Shown here in pieces: positions 15,222 through 18,172 of a DNA stretch of 18,172 bases. Below the pieces are notes generated by a model, which made no database searches, was not told the origin of the DNA, and saw nothing but the letters and a program-made list of their open reading frames with translations. The DNA is from Chloroflexota bacterium (lineage in GTDB: Bacteria > Chloroflexota > Anaerolineae > Aggregatilineales > Phototrophicaceae). The stretch lies in NCBI GenBank assembly GCA_026706395.1, contig JAPOYU010000107.1, forward strand, positions 1 to 18,172, read 5' to 3'. The translations under genes and the position numbers were made by a program. Each line of letters begins with the position of its first letter. Within the stretch, counting starts at the first letter, position 1.

Positions 15222-15713
15222 ATGACTACGATAAGTGAGTTCAGTACGCCGTCAGATACCGAGATTAGAGTTGTGCGCAGCTTCGCCGCCGACCTGGATA
15301 CCGTCTGGACGGCTTGGACGCAGGCGGAGCATCTAAAGAATTGGTGGGCGCCGGACGGCTTGACCACGCCGATCTGCGAAGTCGATCTGCGCCCGGGCGG
15401 CACATGGTTTTACGTGATGGAAGATGGCGAAGGCAATCGCTATGCCGGCAAGGTAATCTATGGCGAGATTGACGCGCCGCGCTGCTTCACCGGCGTCGAT
15501 GTCTTCACCGATGAGGACGGCAACAGCAACGACGAATTACCAACCGCGCATACCGCGTATGAATTCGAGGAGGCCAACGGCGAGACGATTGTGTCAAACG
15601 TTACGCGTTATGATACGAAGGAAGCGCGCGATCAAGTGATCGAGATGGGCGTCGAGGCGGGCTTAATGTCCTGTTTGGCGAAACTGGACAAATATCTGGC
15701 CTCGCTGGGCTGA
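15222..15713 (+). CDS. SRPBCC/AHSA1-like (START superfamily) protein
   Basis: A 163-aa single-domain protein. The start at 15222 has GGAGAG 6 bases upstream, while the longer frame from 15186 has none. The pattern R-S-F-A-A-D-L-D-T-V-W-T-A-W-T at 17-31, then W-W-A-P (about 38-41) and the G-G-T-W-F-Y strand, is typical of the Aha1 C-terminal/SRPBCC fold, a helix-grip with a hydrophobic pocket. Bacterial members bind hydrophobic ligands or act with ArsR-type regulators, and their substrates are usually unknown. The C-terminal helix (about 136-163) with E-M-G-V-E-A-G is where the family closes the pocket. It lies 42 bases after recF and may be cotranscribed. Confidence 0.88.
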   Translation: MTTISEFSTPSDTEIRVVRSFAADLDTVWTAWTQAEHLKNWWAPDGLTTPICEVDLRPGGTWFYVMEDGEGNRYAGKVIYGEIDAPRCFTGVDVFTDEDGNSNDELPTAHTAYEFEEANGETIVSNVTRYDTKEARDQVIEMGVEAGLMSCLAKLDKYLASLG

Positions 15714-15765
15714 GGGCGGATTGAGCCAAGCAAACTTGACCATCTCGGCTTGGGGACAGCCCAGT

Positions 15766-16548
15766 CTAATCGGCGCGAACCGCCTGCGCTATCAGACGAT
15801 GGCGGATCTCCACCGCATGTTCCAGCGGCGTGACCGACACATCGATCGCTCGCGACTCCTTGCCCGCCAAGGCGCCTGACAAGTCCTGGACGCGGTAACC
15901 GATTATCGTCCCGGTCTCATCCTCCAGGGTGACAACCAGCCGAATATGTTCTGCCGTTGAATCACTCTCGTTCCGCAGCAGTCCCCGCAAGCGATACGTG
16001 TTTGATGCTTGCTGATAATCAGCGCTCAGGTCTTCAATTGCCAGCTGCGGGCCGGTCGCCAGGGCAACCGCCGCGCTCTCCAGCGAAATCTCGAGCGCGG
16101 CTTCATCTGACTGTGGAGCCGGCATATTGAGGCGGTAGGGCGCCTTTCCACCGGCTGGCACGCGGATTTGCTCCAAACTGAATACGGTCGCGGTATCCGG
16201 CTTGTCTCCGCCGATGCTGAATTGGGCGGCCAAGTTGATATCGCTGATGGCGCTCTTGGCGCGATTGTAAAGGTAACCGAAACAGGTCAATTGCGGCGAA
16301 CCTGTGCGGTAGCAGCGAGGCGGCGAGATATCCACTTCGGGGAAGTTCGGCCCGGCCGGCAGCGCAGTTGCGGCGATTTCAGCTTCCATGTTGACGCGAG
16401 CAACCATTTGCGGGTCATAAGTTGTCAATGTCAATAGCGGGAAAAGCGTCGGCGAAAGCATTGGGGTAGGTCTGCGCGGCAGGCTACAGGCGATCATCAC
16501 GATGACCAGCGCCAGAAAAGAAAGAAAGAGCAGAAGTTCAATCCGCAT
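15766..16548 (-). CDS. Lipoprotein with C-terminal FxLYD-type domain
   Basis: A 260-aa protein. The N-terminal hydrophobic segment ends at Cys21 (VIVMIAC), an acceptable though imperfect lipobox, so the protein is probably lipid-anchored on the outer face. The region 30-100 is Pro/Thr-rich with scattered strands. Residues about 184-258 (RLRGLLRNESDSTAEHIRLV...) have the G-x-x-x-N-x-S-x-x-x-A strand pattern of FxLYD domains, an immunoglobulin-like fold of extracellular proteins. Residues 100-180 may hold a second, weaker copy. It converges with the SRPBCC gene, 52 bases apart. The ATG at 16548 has no clear ribosome site but a good promoter lies upstream. Confidence 0.8.
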   Translation of the reverse strand: MRIELLLFLSFLALVIVMIACSLPRRPTPMLSPTLFPLLTLTTYDPQMVARVNMEAEIAATALPAGPNFPEVDISPPRCYRTGSPQLTCFGYLYNRAKSAISDINLAAQFSIGGDKPDTATVFSLEQIRVPAGGKAPYRLNMPAPQSDEAALEISLESAAVALATGPQLAIEDLSADYQQASNTYRLRGLLRNESDSTAEHIRLVVTLEDETGTIIGYRVQDLSGALAGKESRAIDVSVTPLEHAVEIRHRLIAQAVRAD

Positions 16549-16594
16549 CGCGCCGAATATTTCTCATTCATCTTTGCGGGGCTTTCCCATCCAA

Positions 16595-16623
16595 AGTATA
16601 GGCGTATTTGCCCGCCGCTGCAA
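16595..16623 (-). promoter_or_regulatory. Promoter of the FxLYD lipoprotein gene
   Basis: The minus strand has TTGCAG (16623 to 16618), a 17-bp spacer and TATACT (16600 to 16595). The leader to the ATG at 16548 would be about 40 bases. The -35 overlaps the inner stem of the hairpin at 16610-16650. Confidence 0.5.
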
Positions 16624-16650
16624 AAAGGTTTTGCGGCAATGCCAGCGGGC
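16610..16650. repeat. Nested hairpin in the divergent intergenic region
   Basis: The outer arms GCCCGC (16610-16615) and GCGGGC (16645-16650) enclose inner arms GCAAAA (16620-16625) and TTTTGC (16629-16634). It sits in the 256-bp gap between divergent genes. It may be a regulatory DNA site or the remains of a mobile palindrome. Confidence 0.35.
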
Positions 16651-16732
16651 TTGTTTCCAGTCCTCTCCCGGCTAATTAAACCGCATGGTCGTTAAGTAGC
16701 GGAACTTCAGCCGGAATGACGGGCATATGAGA

Positions 16733-16771
16733 ACATTTAGTCCTCTATAATTAGAACTAATGTGCTATACT
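16733..16771 (+). promoter_or_regulatory. Promoter region with inverted repeat, upstream of the phage-like genes
   Basis: ACATTTAGT (16733-16741) and ACTAATGT (16756-16763) form an inverted repeat with one extra base, around a TATAAT (16746-16751). An extended -10, TGC-TATACT (16763-16771), follows at once and would start transcription about 27 bases before the GTG at 16805. A repressor on the repeat would cover both -10 candidates. No -35 is obvious for either. Confidence 0.5.
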
Positions 16772-16804
16772 GGGGAAAGTGTATTCAAGACGAAAGGCAA
16801 TATC

Positions 16805-17314
16805 GTGGCTTGGACAAGTCCTAAAACGTGGTCGAGCGAACCTTTGACATCGTTGGACCTCAACACTTATGTACGCGACAATCAGAATTACTTGAAGGAC
16901 CGGCTGGACAATAGCGCCGACAGTTTCGTCAGCGGCGACGCCTTCCTCAGCACCACGTCGAACGAGTTTGTCGATGTGGACGCGGAAAAGCTGTCTCTGA
17001 CCCTGGTGACGCACGGCGGCGATGTCTTGGTCGGCTTCACTGGCACGGTGCAGTGCGCGCGGCCAAGCGGAGCCTCATATTTCAATGTGGCGGTTGATGG
17101 AGTGGATTATGTCGCCGATGACGGCATCGTTCGTGATACTGCTGTTCACTCCTCCGGCGCCAACCGACATGTGCCACTTTCATTTGTCATGCTCATCTCC
17201 GATCTCAGCGCGGGCAGCCATACCTTCAAGCTGCGCTGGAAGACATCGGTAGCCAACACCTCCAAAATGGATGTGGTCAACCTGCATCCGCAGTTCTGGG
17301 CGAAGGAGGTTTGA
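16805..17314 (+). CDS. Phage structural-like protein (PKTW N-terminal motif, beta-rich C-terminus)
   Basis: A 170-aa protein starting at GTG 16805, with AAGG 9 bases upstream. An upstream ATG at 16760 overlaps the promoter and is less likely. The N-terminus, W-T-S-P-K-T-W-S-S-E-P-L-T...LNTYVRDNQNYLKDRL (3-33), is a pattern I associate with tail-fibre-like and other virion proteins of bacteriophages. Residues about 55-170 are beta-strand rich, ending in a strand pair SAGSHTFKLRWKT, consistent with a jelly-roll or Ig-like fold. The next gene repeats this C-terminal pattern. No other clear phage gene is visible, so this may be the edge of a prophage, a phage-derived particle cluster or a co-opted surface protein. 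Confidence 0.65.
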   Translation: MAWTSPKTWSSEPLTSLDLNTYVRDNQNYLKDRLDNSADSFVSGDAFLSTTSNEFVDVDAEKLSLTLVTHGGDVLVGFTGTVQCARPSGASYFNVAVDGVDYVADDGIVRDTAVHSSGANRHVPLSFVMLISDLSAGSHTFKLRWKTSVANTSKMDVVNLHPQFWAKEV

Positions 17315-17317
17315 AGC

Positions 17318-17770
17318 GTGGATATCATCGGGCCAACAAATCTGAACGTCACAATGCTGGATGCGGTTGCACGGGCTGCTCTCGGCGCGGCAACCTGCGG
17401 CGTCTCGGTGGGCAGCGGGACATCGCGCATTCATCTCATGAATCAGAATATGCCAGATCAACAGCGCGCGAGCGACGTTCTGAATGGATTCGGCGCCTTG
17501 CCGCTAGCATGCACGACGAGCCGACTGACCGTGGGGGATAGCGATCCCGTAATCAGTTGCCGGGCCGAACTGATCAGCGAAGATCGCGCGCTCGCCTATC
17601 TGGTGATGCGCGATGGCGAGGTCGTCGAACGCGGTCAGGCAGCGCTGGCCAACGAGGCAGTCGCCTTGAGCTTGAACAATCTGACGGCGGGCGTTCACGA
17701 TGTGTTTCTGTACCGCTTGACCGGCAACTATGCCAGCGGCGCCGTGCGGATACAGGTCGACCCGGCTTAG
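17318..17770 (+). CDS. Hypothetical protein, beta-rich, companion of the phage-like protein
   Basis: A 150-aa protein starting at GTG 17318, 3 bases after the preceding stop and with a strong GGAGG 8 bases upstream. There is no signal peptide. Residues 60-150 are predicted by eye to be beta-strand rich. The end, LNNLTAGVHDVFLYRLTGNYASGAVRI, parallels the end of the neighbouring protein (SDLSAGSHTFKLRWKT...). The two may share a fold, possibly as parts of one particle or fibre. No family is recognised. Confidence 0.7.
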   Translation: MDIIGPTNLNVTMLDAVARAALGAATCGVSVGSGTSRIHLMNQNMPDQQRASDVLNGFGALPLACTTSRLTVGDSDPVISCRAELISEDRALAYLVMRDGEVVERGQAALANEAVALSLNNLTAGVHDVFLYRLTGNYASGAVRIQVDPA

Positions 17771-17814
17771 GCGCGGATTATTTTCGCAAGTAACTTGCAA
17801 CTGAAGGAGGGCTC

Positions 17815-18036
17815 ATGGATTCCGAGCAGGCCTTTCCAGTTCTGGTGTTGGCGGTTGTCGCGCTGGTCTATTGGTGGTCGTATCGCGGCTTCCCGCCCGG
17901 CGAGACGGCCAGGCTGATCGAGTGGTTGGGCGAGGTCAGCCAGCGCACCGAAAGCCGCCTGGACGATCTGCTGGTGGAAATCGCGCATCTGTTTAATGAG
18001 TTGCGCGCACCGGAAACAGACGAGTCAGGCGACTGA
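17815..18036 (+). CDS. Small single-pass membrane protein
   Basis: A 73-aa protein with AGGAGG 4 bases before the ATG, a strong but close ribosome site. A hydrophobic segment covers about 7-23 (FPVLVLAVVALVYWW), followed by an amphipathic helix with many Glu and Arg residues (32-65). It lies 44 bases after the previous gene on the same strand. The topology (short outside N-terminus, cytoplasmic helix) is a guess. It resembles small membrane proteins found in phage late regions, such as holin or spanin accessory proteins, but no specific family can be named. Confidence 0.65.
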   Translation: MDSEQAFPVLVLAVVALVYWWSYRGFPPGETARLIEWLGEVSQRTESRLDDLLVEIAHLFNELRAPETDESGD

Positions 18037-18047
18037 GTCGCTCAGTC
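18031..18047. terminator. Hairpin shared by two convergent stop codons
   Basis: GACTGAG-TCG-CTCAGTC is a perfect 7-bp stem with a 3-base loop. It contains the TGA of the plus-strand gene (18034-18036) and the TGA of the minus-strand gene (18042-18044), so both proteins end in Asp-stop within it. There is no T-run on either side. Confidence 0.5.
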
Positions 18048-18172
18048 TTCATCAGCCTTGCAATACGGATTGCGACCGAGCTGGGTGTCTTTGCGGATTC
18101 GCTGCTGCCACGGTTTTTTCGCGACTCCCTGATAACCCAGCTCGCGCAGCCGTTCCAATTCCAGCCGTTCCA
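18042..18172 (-). CDS. C-terminal end of an unknown protein, cut by the window edge
   Basis: The last 43 residues of a minus-strand gene: a charged helix with a Leu heptad look (ERLELERLRELGYQG), then KKPWQQRIRKDTQLGRNPYC and an acidic tail, KADED. The frame is open to the edge and codon use fits the genome. It faces the small membrane protein, five bases between stops, and shares a hairpin with it. The start, length and function are outside the window. Confidence 0.6.
   Translation of the reverse strand, partial: ERLELERLRELGYQGVAKKPWQQRIRKDTQLGRNPYCKADED

Noticed and set aside
15726..15753. CCAAGC and GCTTGG as a bidirectional terminator between the SRPBCC and FxLYD genes
   Set aside because: The stem is only 6 bp with a 16-base loop and no T-run.
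1..18172. CRISPR arrays, tRNA or rRNA genes, insertion sequences
   Set aside because: I saw no spaced direct repeats, no T-loop/acceptor pattern and no transposase-like frame in this window.

Overview
The window is a stretch of GC-rich bacterial chromosome (a large contig or MAG fragment). The gene style suggests a Chloroflexota (Anaerolineae-like) bacterium: Ala/Thr-rich lipoproteins, large GAF-PAS-nucleotidyl cyclase proteins, PD40 propellers, and scattered housekeeping genes with no conserved order. No rRNA, tRNA or other taxonomic marker was found, so this placement is an inference.

Layout. (1) Positions 69-2310, minus strand: a 13-helix membrane protein with a duplicated D-x2-WH...PH motif, followed by a lipoprotein carrying a dehydrogenase-type propeller fragment. 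A REP-like palindrome lies between them. (2) Positions 2407-4202, minus strand, visibly more AT-rich: a bicistronic ABC/OLD-type ATPase plus DUF3226 TOPRIM protein with a TAATG overlap. This is a candidate split-OLD defence module. (3) Positions 4286-6763, plus strand: tsaD, with an apparently leaderless mRNA, divergent from the ATPase; then a FAD-dependent oxidoreductase. (4) Positions 7036-10772, plus strand: two paralogous GAF-PAS-class III cyclase genes overlapping by one base (TGATG), then a 56-aa glycine-zipper membrane peptide. (5) Positions 10904-15713, plus strand: an UPF0718/ArsP-type permease and its TIGR03943/DUF1980 partner (a YcgR/YcgQ-like pair), an anchored PD40 propeller, recF, and an SRPBCC/AHSA1 protein. 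A 22-bp palindrome overlaps the promoter of the permease. (6) Positions 15766-16548, minus strand: an FxLYD-type lipoprotein. (7) Positions 16805-18172: small proteins that look like phage structural proteins (an N-terminus rich in the pattern W-x-PKTW...LNTYVRDN), a small membrane protein, and the end of a convergent gene.

The most interesting observation is the cyclase pair. The upstream protein keeps the substrate-binding Lys/Thr and transition-state Asn/Arg but has lost the second metal-binding Asp (Asn instead). The downstream protein keeps both metal-binding Asps but has lost all four of the other residues (Gln, Ala, Asp and Phe instead). Neither should be active as a homodimer. Together they could build one complete site, like the C1/C2 halves of animal membrane adenylyl cyclases. 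This suggests an obligate heterodimeric bacterial cyclase encoded by a translationally coupled tandem duplication.

All gene boundaries rest on reading frames, ribosome binding sites and motifs seen in the sequence. Family names come from recognition without a database search.
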